Shown here piece by piece: positions 7,333-14,233 of a stretch of DNA of 19,575 bases. This DNA is from Dehalococcoidales bacterium (GTDB lineage Bacteria > Chloroflexota > Dehalococcoidia > Dehalococcoidales > RBG-16-60-22), in assembly GCA_030628245.1 (NCBI GenBank), contig DAOVRI010000005.1:1-19575 (forward strand), given 5' to 3'. Every line of letters starts with the position of its first letter. Within the stretch, counting starts at the first letter, position 1. The notes under the pieces were generated by a model. It saw only the letters and a list, made by a program, of their open reading frames with translations. It did not search any database and was not told the DNA's origin. The position numbers and the translations under genes are program-made.

Positions 7333-8511
7333 GTGGATTTTACGTTCACTCCCGAAGAAGAGGCTTTCCGCAAAGAGGTAGCCGCATTCCTGGAAAAAGA
7401 GGTCCCGCAGGAATACCGGGAAAAGCGGTTGACCTTCTTCGATATGTCCGCCCAACACGACTGGATACAGGTCCACCGGGCGATGGCGGAGAAGCTGGGG
7501 GCTAAGGGCTGGCTCTCCCGGCACTGGCCCAGGGAATACGGTGGCCAGGACGCCTCGCCGTTTTACCGCCTCATACTCCGGGAAGAACTGTCCCGGTATC
7601 ATTCGCCGGGCTACGACTCCATCGGCGCCGGCATCGTTGCCCCGGCACTCCTGCTCAAGGGCAGTGAAGAACAGAAAAAGCAGCACCTGCCGGGTATCGC
7701 TTCCGGCAAGGTCATCTGGTGCGAGACCCTCAGCGAGCCGGGACACGGCTCCGACCTGGCATCCATAGAAGTCTTCGCCAGAGAAGATGCAGACTGTTTT
7801 ACCATCAACGGGCAGAAGATATGGACCACCAACGGTCACTTTGCCGACTGGAATGCCCTGGTAGTCAGGACCGACCGTGAGGTCACGCCGAAATACCGTG
7901 GGCTTACCTTTTTCCTGGTCGATATGAAAACGCCGGGGATAACGGTCAATCCTGTCATCAACATAGCGGGGCACCACGAGTTCAACGAGGTCTTCTTCGA
8001 TGATGTGCGTGTCCCCAAGGAGAATATCGTCGGCGGATTGAACAAGGGTTTTTACGTGGTCATGTCGCTGCTCGATTACGAACGCACCAGCGACACGGCC
8101 TACGCCGTGGCGGGTACCTATCTCGAAGACCTGGCGGAATACGCACGGGATAACAACCTGCTAAATCCCATAATGGTAAATCGCTTAGCCCAGCTGAGAG
8201 CCGACTGTGAAGTGGCCCGCCTGCTGCATTACCGCGTCACCTGGATGCAGAGTCGTGGCACGGTGCCCAATTACGAATCGGCCATGAGCAAGATGTATGG
8301 CTTCGAGCTTCTCCAGCGGGTCTCGGAGTTCGGCATGGAGCTGCTGGGGCAGTACAGTCAACTCACCGGGGAGTCGGCACGGGTGCCCATGTACGGCAGG
8401 ATACCTTCCTGCTATCTGCGCTCCTTCGGTCACAGTCTGGAGCAGGGCACGTCCGAGATAGACCGGGATGTTATCGCCCAGCGGGGACTGGGCCTGCCTC
8501 GACTACGATAA
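7333..8511 (+). CDS. Acyl-CoA dehydrogenase, probable catalytic (alpha) subunit
   Basis: FAD-dependent enzyme introducing the alpha-beta double bond into an acyl-CoA. It has 392 residues and starts at GTG, with GAGG at 7321-7324, only 12 bases after the previous stop. Family marks are W-C-E-T-L-S-E-P-G-H-G-S-D-L-A in the middle domain, the V-F-F-D-D-V-R-V-P strand, and the C-terminal E-Q-G-T-S-E-I-D-R-D. The residue directly before G-T-S-E-I, where MCAD-type enzymes carry the catalytic glutamate, is Gln. Glu250 in L-D-Y-E-R-T instead matches the base position of FadE26/isovaleryl-type enzymes. With the next gene it resembles two-gene heteromeric dehydrogenases such as mycobacterial FadE26-FadE27 or PimC/PimD. 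The substrate may therefore be bulky or a dicarboxylyl-CoA, but this is inference. Confidence 0.88.
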   Translation: MDFTFTPEEEAFRKEVAAFLEKEVPQEYREKRLTFFDMSAQHDWIQVHRAMAEKLGAKGWLSRHWPREYGGQDASPFYRLILREELSRYHSPGYDSIGAGIVAPALLLKGSEEQKKQHLPGIASGKVIWCETLSEPGHGSDLASIEVFAREDADCFTINGQKIWTTNGHFADWNALVVRTDREVTPKYRGLTFFLVDMKTPGITVNPVINIAGHHEFNEVFFDDVRVPKENIVGGLNKGFYVVMSLLDYERTSDTAYAVAGTYLEDLAEYARDNNLLNPIMVNRLAQLRADCEVARLLHYRVTWMQSRGTVPNYESAMSKMYGFELLQRVSEFGMELLGQYSQLTGESARVPMYGRIPSCYLRSFGHSLEQGTSEIDRDVIAQRGLGLPRLR

Positions 8512-8540
8512 TACGGGAAACCATAAAACGGAGGACAATC

Positions 8541-9665
8541 GTGGATTTTGCCCTTAACGAGCAGCAGGAAATGATGCAGACACTGGCCAGAGACTTTCTG
8601 ACCGGTGAATATACCGATAAAGTCCTGCGGGCAATGGCCGGTGACGAGAAGGGTTACACTCCGGAGCTGTGGAAAAAGCTGGCGGAGATGAACCTGCTGG
8701 GACTTTCCATTCCGGAGGATTACGGAGGTATAGGGGACTTCCTGGACTTAATCGTGGTGCTGGAAGAGATGGGACGCGCCTGCTTCATCAGTCCCTTTTT
8801 CTCTACCGTCGTCCTGGGAGCTTCGTCCATTATCGAGACTGGCAGCGATGAGCAGAAACAGAAATTTTTGCCTGGTATTTCCGAAGGTAAGACTATTATA
8901 ACGCTGGCCCTGGCAGAAGAATTGGCCAAATACACTCCCGATGCTATTCAGACGAAAGCCACGCAGCAGGGAGGCGACTTTGTTATCAGCGGCGTAAAGC
9001 TCTTCGTGACCGATGCCCACGTATCTGATTACCTGATTTGCGCCGCCATGACCGGCGAAGCGGAAAATCCCCGTGAGAGGATATCCCTTTTCATAGTTGA
9101 CATAAATACTCCAGGCGTAAGCTGCAAGTCGCTGAAAACAATCTCCGGCGACAAGCAGGCTGAAGTGACTTTCGATAATGTTAAGGTATCTGGAGATAAT
9201 GTCCTGGGAGAGATAGATAAGGGCTGGCCTTACGCGCAAAAGATTCTCCAGAAAGCCAATGTGGCCAGATGCGCCGAGATGGTCGGATTAGCCCAGCAGG
9301 CCTTGAATATAACGCGGGACTATGCCAAAGAAAGGATAGCCTTCGGGCATCCCATAGGTGCCTTTCAGAGCGTCCAACACCGGTGCGCCGATATGCTCAT
9401 CGATATTGATGGTTCAAGGTTCGCCACCTATCAGGCGGCCTGGAGAATAAATAAGGGGCTACCAGCCGCCAGAGAAGTGGCCATTGCCAAAGCCTGGGTC
9501 AGCCAGGCCTGCCGCCGTGTGATGAACTCGGCCCACCAGGTTCACGGAGCCATCGGCTTCACGGAAGACCATATCCTGCACTACTATACCAAGAAAGCCA
9601 GAGCCAGCGAGTTCAGCTTCGGAGGCGTTGATTATCACCTGGAACAGCTTTCGACGCATTCCTGA
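8541..9665 (+). CDS. Acyl-CoA dehydrogenase, probable non-catalytic (beta) subunit
   Basis: The 374-residue protein is an acyl-CoA dehydrogenase homologue that starts at GTG, preceded by CGGAGGA. It has the C-terminal FAD/tetramer region R-I-A-F-G-H-P-I-G-A-F-Q and the H-Q-V-H-G-A-I-G-F-T helix. Its end, beginning at H-Y-Y-T-K-K, lacks the G-T-S-E-I segment. At the alternative base position the segment K-A-N-V-A-R also has no glutamate. That pattern is the one seen in beta subunits of heterotetrameric dehydrogenases (FadE27, ChsE-type, PimD), which contribute to FAD binding and structure while the alpha subunit supplies the base. The gene sits 29 bases after the alpha gene. A stand-alone enzyme with an unusual base cannot be excluded. 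Confidence 0.82.
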   Translation: MDFALNEQQEMMQTLARDFLTGEYTDKVLRAMAGDEKGYTPELWKKLAEMNLLGLSIPEDYGGIGDFLDLIVVLEEMGRACFISPFFSTVVLGASSIIETGSDEQKQKFLPGISEGKTIITLALAEELAKYTPDAIQTKATQQGGDFVISGVKLFVTDAHVSDYLICAAMTGEAENPRERISLFIVDINTPGVSCKSLKTISGDKQAEVTFDNVKVSGDNVLGEIDKGWPYAQKILQKANVARCAEMVGLAQQALNITRDYAKERIAFGHPIGAFQSVQHRCADMLIDIDGSRFATYQAAWRINKGLPAAREVAIAKAWVSQACRRVMNSAHQVHGAIGFTEDHILHYYTKKARASEFSFGGVDYHLEQLSTHS

Positions 9666-9737
9666 TATACCACAATATACTCTAAAACATGGTAATTACA
9701 CTGCACGTAATTTCGTCGTACTTCCTGATATGCAACT

Positions 9738-9767
9738 TTGAAGTAATCAGCTTCCACGTGGTAAGAT
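9738..9767 (+). promoter_or_regulatory. Weak candidate promoter giving a near-leaderless activator transcript
   Basis: TTGAAG (9738-9743) and TAAGAT (9762-9767) are 18 bases apart, each matching four of six consensus positions. The predicted transcription start would fall almost on the GTG/ATG at 9773-9776, which has no clear ribosome-binding site. The 107-base gap around it (9666-9772) shows nothing else recognisable. Confidence 0.25.
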
Positions 9768-9775
9768 TGTGAGTG

Positions 9776-11710
9776 ATGAAGAACGATAGACACATGGTCG
9801 TTTTCCAGCCATGCGGCGTACGCGGCAAGGTGGATGATGGCGCTACCATTCTGGAGGCATCCCAGCAACTGGGTGCCGATATAGAAAGTATCTGTGGGGG
9901 CAAAGGCGCCTGCGGTAAGTGCAAGGTCAGGATTGAGAAAGGCTACTTCGCCAAATATGGAATCAAATCGTCGATAGCGTCCGTTGCCACCATAGGCGAA
10001 GCCAACGAGAAATTCCTGAGCCAGTCGCAGCTGCGCCAGAATTACCGGATGGCATGTCAGACCCGTATCTATGGCGATATCGTTGTTTTTGTTCCCGAGG
10101 AGAGTCGGAAGGGCAAGCAGGTGGTACGCAAGGAGGCCACCATGCGAGATATCAAGCTCAAGCCGGCGGTAAAGAAGTGCTATGTCGAACTCAAGAACGC
10201 CACCCTGCACGATACTCTCGGCGACTTCGAGCGCGTTCAAGGGGCACTTGCCGAAAAATACAAATTACGTGACCTGACTATAGACTATCCCGTGCTGCTG
10301 AATTTGCAGAATATCGTACGGGAGGGTAACTGGAAAGCCACCGTCTCGGTCTGGAATAAAAAGGAAGTTATCCACATAGAACCGGGACAGGTTACAAAAG
10401 GCTACGGCCTGGCGGTCGATATCGGCACAACCACCGTAGCCGGATATCTCTGCGACCTGACCACCGGCGAGGTACTGGCCACTAACGCCATGATGAACCC
10501 GCAGGTAGCTTACGGCGAAGACGTAATGTCCCGCATCAGCTATGCCGTAAAGGGTAAAGGCGGCTTGAAACAGATGAACCGGTCCATTATTAAAGGGCTC
10601 AACCAGATTGCCGGGCGGGCCGCGGCCAGGGCGGGGATAAAGCGCTCGGATATTATCGACATGACCGTGGTAGGTAATACCTGCATGCACCACATATTCC
10701 TGAATATCGACCCCCAGTATCTTGGTAAGACACCTTTTGCACCGAGTGTGCATCACTCTCTGGATATCAAGGCGCGCGACCTCGGACTCAAGATAGCGCC
10801 GTGCGCTTATGTACATGTCCTGCCGATAGAGGCCGGGTTCGTCGGTGCGGATAATGTCGGGGTGCTTATTGCCGAAGAACCCTACAACCAGGATGAGATG
10901 CTGCTTATTATAGATATCGGCACCAACGGCGAGCTGATTCTGGGAAATCGCAAAAAGCTGCTTTCCTCCTCGTGTGCCACCGGTCCTGCCTTCGAAGGGG
11001 CTGAAATAAAGCACGGTATGCGCGCCGCTCCAGGGGCCATCGAGAAACTGAAGATAGACCCGGAGACCAGAGAGGTGCAGTTCAAGGTAATCGGCAACGA
11101 GCGCTGGAATACCGAGGTCAAGAATATTGGCGCCCGGGGAATTTGCGGCTCGGGGATATTCGACGCCGCCGCTCAGATGTTCCTGGCGGGAATCATTGAT
11201 AAAGGCGGGCGTTTTAATTCCAGACTGGAATCACCCCGTTCACGAAAAAGCGGCAGCGGGCCGGAATTCGTCATTGCCTGGGCGAAGGAAACATCCATTG
11301 ACCATGATATCGTCATTTGCCAGAAAGACATCAGGGCGATACAGCTTGCCAAGGGTGCCATGTATTCCGGCGCCAAAACTATGATGAATCGACTCGATAT
11401 TGATAAAATCGACAAGGTAGTTCTGGCCGGGGCCTTCGGAAGCTACATCGATAAAGAATCGGCGTCCGTTATCGGTCTTTTCCCCGACTGCGCCCCGGAA
11501 AATGTCTACGCGGTTGGCAACGCCGCCGGCGATGGCGCTCGTATAGCGCTTCTTAACGTGGCTAAAAGGAAAGAGGCCGATGTCATGGCCAGGCAGGTGG
11601 AGTACGTGGAATTAACCGTCGAGCCGGATTTCAATAGTACGTTTACCAAAGCCCTGATATTCCCCCATGCAGAAGATAAATTTCCCCACCTTGAGCACCT
11701 CCTCCCCTGA
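9776..11710 (+). CDS. [2Fe-2S] ferredoxin/ASKHA-domain protein, RACo-like corrinoid activator
   Basis: Resembles the ATP-dependent reductive activators of corrinoid proteins (RACo family, DUF4445), which return Co(II) to Co(I). An N-terminal plant-type ferredoxin domain is shown by C40-x5-C46-x2-C49 plus Cys94. A middle linker follows. The large ASKHA ATPase domain then begins near 205, with D215-I-G-T-T-T as phosphate-binding loop and a second loop I-I-D-I-G-T-N-G-E near 380. S-S-C-A-T-G-P-A-F-E-G-A, G-I-C-G-S-G and A-G-A-F-G-S-Y-I are further family motifs. The length of 644 residues is typical. No corrinoid protein or methyltransferase gene is in the window, so its client is unknown. The start is uncertain: GTG 9773, ATG 9776 and ATG 9794 are in frame and none has a clear ribosome-binding site. 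Confidence 0.85.
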   Translation: MKNDRHMVVFQPCGVRGKVDDGATILEASQQLGADIESICGGKGACGKCKVRIEKGYFAKYGIKSSIASVATIGEANEKFLSQSQLRQNYRMACQTRIYGDIVVFVPEESRKGKQVVRKEATMRDIKLKPAVKKCYVELKNATLHDTLGDFERVQGALAEKYKLRDLTIDYPVLLNLQNIVREGNWKATVSVWNKKEVIHIEPGQVTKGYGLAVDIGTTTVAGYLCDLTTGEVLATNAMMNPQVAYGEDVMSRISYAVKGKGGLKQMNRSIIKGLNQIAGRAAARAGIKRSDIIDMTVVGNTCMHHIFLNIDPQYLGKTPFAPSVHHSLDIKARDLGLKIAPCAYVHVLPIEAGFVGADNVGVLIAEEPYNQDEMLLIIDIGTNGELILGNRKKLLSSSCATGPAFEGAEIKHGMRAAPGAIEKLKIDPETREVQFKVIGNERWNTEVKNIGARGICGSGIFDAAAQMFLAGIIDKGGRFNSRLESPRSRKSGSGPEFVIAWAKETSIDHDIVICQKDIRAIQLAKGAMYSGAKTMMNRLDIDKIDKVVLAGAFGSYIDKESASVIGLFPDCAPENVYAVGNAAGDGARIALLNVAKRKEADVMARQVEYVELTVEPDFNSTFTKALIFPHAEDKFPHLEHLLP

Positions 11711-11753
11711 AAAGGATAAAAACAACATAAATGCTATTCGTAAGGAGGCAGGA

Positions 11754-12071
11754 ATGATAGCCGCTATTGTGAAATTCGAATTGAAGGACGAAGTCAGGAA
11801 GCAGCTAGCCGATATCGATGTGGCGAGAAAACACATCCAGCAGGTGGTGGAAGGCTGTCGCAAGATTCCCGGACTCAGGGAGAAATTCTTTCTCATGGAC
11901 CCGGAGACCTCCGCCCAGGGAGCTATGTTGATATGGGAAAAACAGGAGGATTTTGACGCGTACCTAAAATCGACGGCGTATAAAACCACTGTCCTGGATA
12001 TCTGCAAAGGAGAACCCAGTATAGAGACCTATATACATACTGCCAATCTAACCGACGGCGTGCTTATCTGA
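11754..12071 (+). CDS. Small dimeric alpha/beta-barrel protein (ABM/YdhR-like)
   Basis: A 105-residue protein of the ferredoxin-like dimeric barrel type. These form dimers around a small-molecule pocket and serve as monooxygenases, isomerases or binding proteins. The pattern is strand (A-A-I-V-K-F), long helix, P-G-L-R-E-K-F-F-L turn and strand, G-A-M-L-I-W-E-K, then a helix with the common D-F-D-A-Y-L segment. I chose ATG 11754 because AAGGAGG (11742-11748) precedes it. An open frame extends back to 11667, overlapping the activator gene, but lacks a ribosome-binding site. It starts 43 bases after the activator stop and is probably cotranscribed with it. No catalytic residue can be named, so no reaction is proposed. 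Confidence 0.7.
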   Translation: MIAAIVKFELKDEVRKQLADIDVARKHIQQVVEGCRKIPGLREKFFLMDPETSAQGAMLIWEKQEDFDAYLKSTAYKTTVLDICKGEPSIETYIHTANLTDGVLI

Positions 12072-12082
12072 ATCCCGTTCTA

Positions 12083-12394
12083 CTAATATATTTCTTCACC
12101 TATCAGGGTCTGAAAGTCCGGCTTCACCATGGTACTCCATTTAGCCGCGAAGTCTTGGAATTTCTTTGAAGGCGCAGCTTCACGGTTAAATAAGTCCATG
12201 TCATCAATATGCATGATACCTACATACTTGTAAGGTATCTCTCCCTTCATCGAGCCGGTTATTTTAACCATTTCGAACTTCTTAGCCCCCGGCAGGCTGT
12301 CCAGTAGCGGGCCCTTTTCATTAACCACATAATCCTTATACTGCTCATCGGTCACATGGTCCGCCAGATTGTAAAGAATAATTTGCTTTGCCAT
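12083..12394 (-). CDS. Small EthD/NIPSNAP-like dimeric-barrel protein, copy 1
   Basis: A 103-residue protein starting M-A-K-Q-I-I-L-Y-N-L-A, with AAAGGAG on the minus strand seven bases before its ATG. It shows the small ferredoxin-like barrel pattern: first strand, helix (T-D-E-Q-Y-K-D-Y-V), K-G-P-L, a strand with K-I-T-G-S-M, then H-I-D-D-M-D and a second helix (F-Q-D-F). It is about 60% identical by eye to the copy at 13758-14066, sharing the end G-E-E-I-Y. The acyl-CoA dehydrogenase gene lies just upstream, 43 bases away, in the same operon. A ligand-binding, chaperone-like or lyase/isomerase role on the dehydrogenase substrate is possible but unproven. It is convergent with the gene ending at 12071. 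Confidence 0.8.
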   Translation of the reverse strand: MAKQIILYNLADHVTDEQYKDYVVNEKGPLLDSLPGAKKFEMVKITGSMKGEIPYKYVGIMHIDDMDLFNREAAPSKKFQDFAAKWSTMVKPDFQTLIGEEIY

Positions 12395-12437
12395 ATTTGT
12401 CTCCTTTCTCCAAGACCTTATTTTTACCAGAACGCAC

Positions 12438-13658
12438 TCAAGCCCAGTTCTTTAAGTCATAATAACCCTGGGCAACCTTATAGCGACATATCTGCTGTCC
12501 CCCGAGCCAGAGCTGGCATATCTTCACATCTCTCAGGCACTTCTCGTAGGGGAAGTCCTCGGAAATAGCCATCGAGCCCAGTAACTCCGCGCCCTTGTTG
12601 ATTATCTCGACAGCCTTGTCAGCGGCAAAGACCCTGGCGGCGGCCCCCTTGGCTATAAATTCCTTCGACCACGGCGCGCCGTATATCGGGGTGTATATGT
12701 CCGGATGGTCATACATAAAAGCCAGATTATAGAGGCTGGCCCTCATCATCTCGATACCAATAGCCATATCGGCAATTATCCCGGCCACGATACTGTGCTG
12801 CCTTACCGGCTTGAATCCCCCCATGCGTGTACCGGTATATTCCAGCACTATCTCAAAAGCTCGCTCGGCAATACCCAGGGCCTGGACCCCTCCGGACCAA
12901 CCGGCTATTGTCGTAAGCATATAACACAAATTGGCGTCCATCCCGGGACCGGCAACCCGGTACTCCTTCGGTACCCTGACATTATCGTAGTAGACAGACG
13001 CATTGATAACCGTCTTAAAGAGTATCTTCTTTTCCGGCTTGCCAAACGTTAGCCCCGGGGCATCCTTGGGAACTATAATCATGGCAATTCCATCATCGCC
13101 AATACTGGGGTCGGTGTTGCAGAAAGTGATATAGCTCTCCGCTATCCCCCCATGAGTCGGCCACATCTTGCTGCCGTTGATGACATATTCGTCACCCTCG
13201 AGCCTGGCGGTTGTCTTAATGCCGGCGCCATGCAGCAGAGGGTTCTCCGTATCGGCCCCTCCAGCTTCATCAGTCATGGACAGGCAACCGTAGGCCAACT
13301 TTCCCTGACAAAAAAGAGGCGCGAACCTGTCCAGAACCGCCTTGTTGCCGACGGCGGCGGCCGGTCCCGCACCTGCCGTATTCGAGCAAGCTGACAGGGC
13401 CATGCCGGCGTCACCTTTGGACAGTTCCTCGGCGATAATAGCCATATTGGTCATGGAGTGGATGCCACCACCGCCATATTCAACAGGGTATCCAGACGCC
13501 TGAATTCCGATATCAACAAGTTTTTGATGGACTTTCTCAACCAGACTATAGTCTTCTTCCAGTTGTCTGGTGATGGGTATAATCTCTTTTTTAGTAAAAT
13601 CCCTCAGAGTCTGCCGCAGCTGACGCTGGTCCTCCGTGAAGAGATGCTCCAGATGCAT
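12438..13658 (-). CDS. Acyl-CoA dehydrogenase family protein without a visible catalytic glutamate
   Basis: A 406-residue flavoprotein of the acyl-CoA dehydrogenase family. AAAGGGGG precedes its ATG. It has the N-terminal helical domain, Y-P-V-E-Y-G-G-G-G (57-65), the middle-domain S-M-T-D-E-A-G-G-A-D (127-136), N-G-S-K-M-W (161-166), and V-Y-Y-D-N-V-R-V-P (222-230). At the two usual base positions I find no glutamate: L-G-G-Q-Q-I (385-390) replaces the E-G-T-x-x-I motif, and M-D-A-N-L (240-244) replaces the D-L-E-R site. It may therefore use another base, act on a different substrate, or be non-oxidising. It lies between two paralogous dimeric-barrel genes and is distinct from the two-subunit dehydrogenase at 7333-9665. 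Confidence 0.87.
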   Translation of the reverse strand: MHLEHLFTEDQRQLRQTLRDFTKKEIIPITRQLEEDYSLVEKVHQKLVDIGIQASGYPVEYGGGGIHSMTNMAIIAEELSKGDAGMALSACSNTAGAGPAAAVGNKAVLDRFAPLFCQGKLAYGCLSMTDEAGGADTENPLLHGAGIKTTARLEGDEYVINGSKMWPTHGGIAESYITFCNTDPSIGDDGIAMIIVPKDAPGLTFGKPEKKILFKTVINASVYYDNVRVPKEYRVAGPGMDANLCYMLTTIAGWSGGVQALGIAERAFEIVLEYTGTRMGGFKPVRQHSIVAGIIADMAIGIEMMRASLYNLAFMYDHPDIYTPIYGAPWSKEFIAKGAAARVFAADKAVEIINKGAELLGSMAISEDFPYEKCLRDVKICQLWLGGQQICRYKVAQGYYDLKNWA

Positions 13659-13714
13659 AACTACCCCCTTTATTAATTCTGCTCTGGCCCTTTAAATCAG
13701 GTACACGTACAGCT

Positions 13715-13750
13715 AAAAAAGGACACGCGCTCTGAAAATAAATCGCGCCC
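13715..13750 (-). terminator. Weak candidate terminator downstream of copy-2 barrel gene
   Basis: On the minus strand a CGCG/CGCG stem (13747-13744 with 13729-13726), extended by two G-C pairs across an internal loop, is followed by six T residues at 13720-13715. It lies just after the stop of the copy-2 barrel gene and before the acyl-CoA dehydrogenase. It may partly separate the two. The stem is short, so confidence is low. Confidence 0.3.
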
Positions 13751-13757
13751 TGTCAGA

Positions 13758-14066
13758 TTAGTAGATTTCTTCCCCGGAAAGCATCAGAAGGTCTGACACC
13801 ATCGGCCCGAATTTCTTCAAAAAGTCCTGATATTCCTGTGTTACAGCAGCTTTCTGATTGAATTCGTCAATGCTGGTCACATGCACAATACCACAGTATT
13901 TATAGGGAATCTCTCCCGTCATTGAACCTGTTATCTTGACCAGTTCGTATTTCTTGACAGACGGAAGGCTGTCAATCAGGGGGCCTTTTTCACTGGTAAC
14001 GTAATCCTTGAACTCCTCGTCGGTCACGTGTTCCGCCAGATTATAAAGAATGATTCGCTTGGCCAT
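13758..14066 (-). CDS. Small EthD/NIPSNAP-like dimeric-barrel protein, copy 2
   Basis: A 102-residue paralogue of the protein at 12083-12394. It shares M-A-K-x-I-I-L-Y-N-L-A, K-I-T-G-S-M-x-G-E-I-P-Y-K-Y and the terminal G-E-E-I-Y. I chose ATG 14066 because the shared N-terminus begins there and GAAAGGAT precedes it. The open frame extends to 14150, but that extension has no counterpart in copy 1. It is first in the leftward set, 99 bases before the acyl-CoA dehydrogenase. Divergence is concentrated in the second half (residues 58-95), where the ligand pocket of such barrels is shaped. The two copies may therefore bind different molecules or form a heterodimer, which is inference. Confidence 0.8.
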   Translation of the reverse strand: MAKRIILYNLAEHVTDEEFKDYVTSEKGPLIDSLPSVKKYELVKITGSMTGEIPYKYCGIVHVTSIDEFNQKAAVTQEYQDFLKKFGPMVSDLLMLSGEEIY

Positions 14067-14121
14067 TTCATTATCCTTTCCTGTAACTATTTTTACGGTA
14101 GGTGAAACCCGGCTCGCTAAA

Positions 14122-14150
14122 AGGTTACTGCAATGGCTCTTTTTTGTCAA
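14122..14150 (-). promoter_or_regulatory. Candidate promoter of the leftward barrel/dehydrogenase operon
   Basis: A perfect TTGACA on the minus strand (14150-14145) is followed 17 bases later by a poor -10, TAACCT (14127-14122). It would give a leader of about 50 bases. The poor -10 suggests weak basal or activator-dependent expression, if this is the true promoter. Confidence 0.35.
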
Positions 14151-14191
14151 CGATACACATCTCGCAGCGAAACCATGTGATAATAGTCCTT

Positions 14192-14220
14192 TTGCCAGTC
14201 CAGTATTAACATGCTAGACT
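14192..14220 (+). promoter_or_regulatory. Candidate promoter of the BioF2-like GNAT/glycosyltransferase pair
   Basis: TTGCCA (14192-14197) and TAGACT (14215-14220) are separated by an ideal 17 bases. The expected transcription start is close to the ribosome-binding site AGAGAGG (14224-14230), so the leader would be very short. A second possible element is an extended -10, TGTGATAAT, at 14176-14184. Confidence 0.4.
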
Positions 14221-14233
14221 ATTAGAGAGGCAC

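Noticed and set aside
7150..7977. 275-codon open frame on the minus strand
   Set aside because: It lies opposite the well-supported fusion and dehydrogenase genes, has no recognisable domain and no clear start signal. It is a shadow of GC-rich codons.
10265..11014. 249-codon open frame on the minus strand
   Set aside because: It lies fully opposite the conserved ASKHA domain and has no family features.
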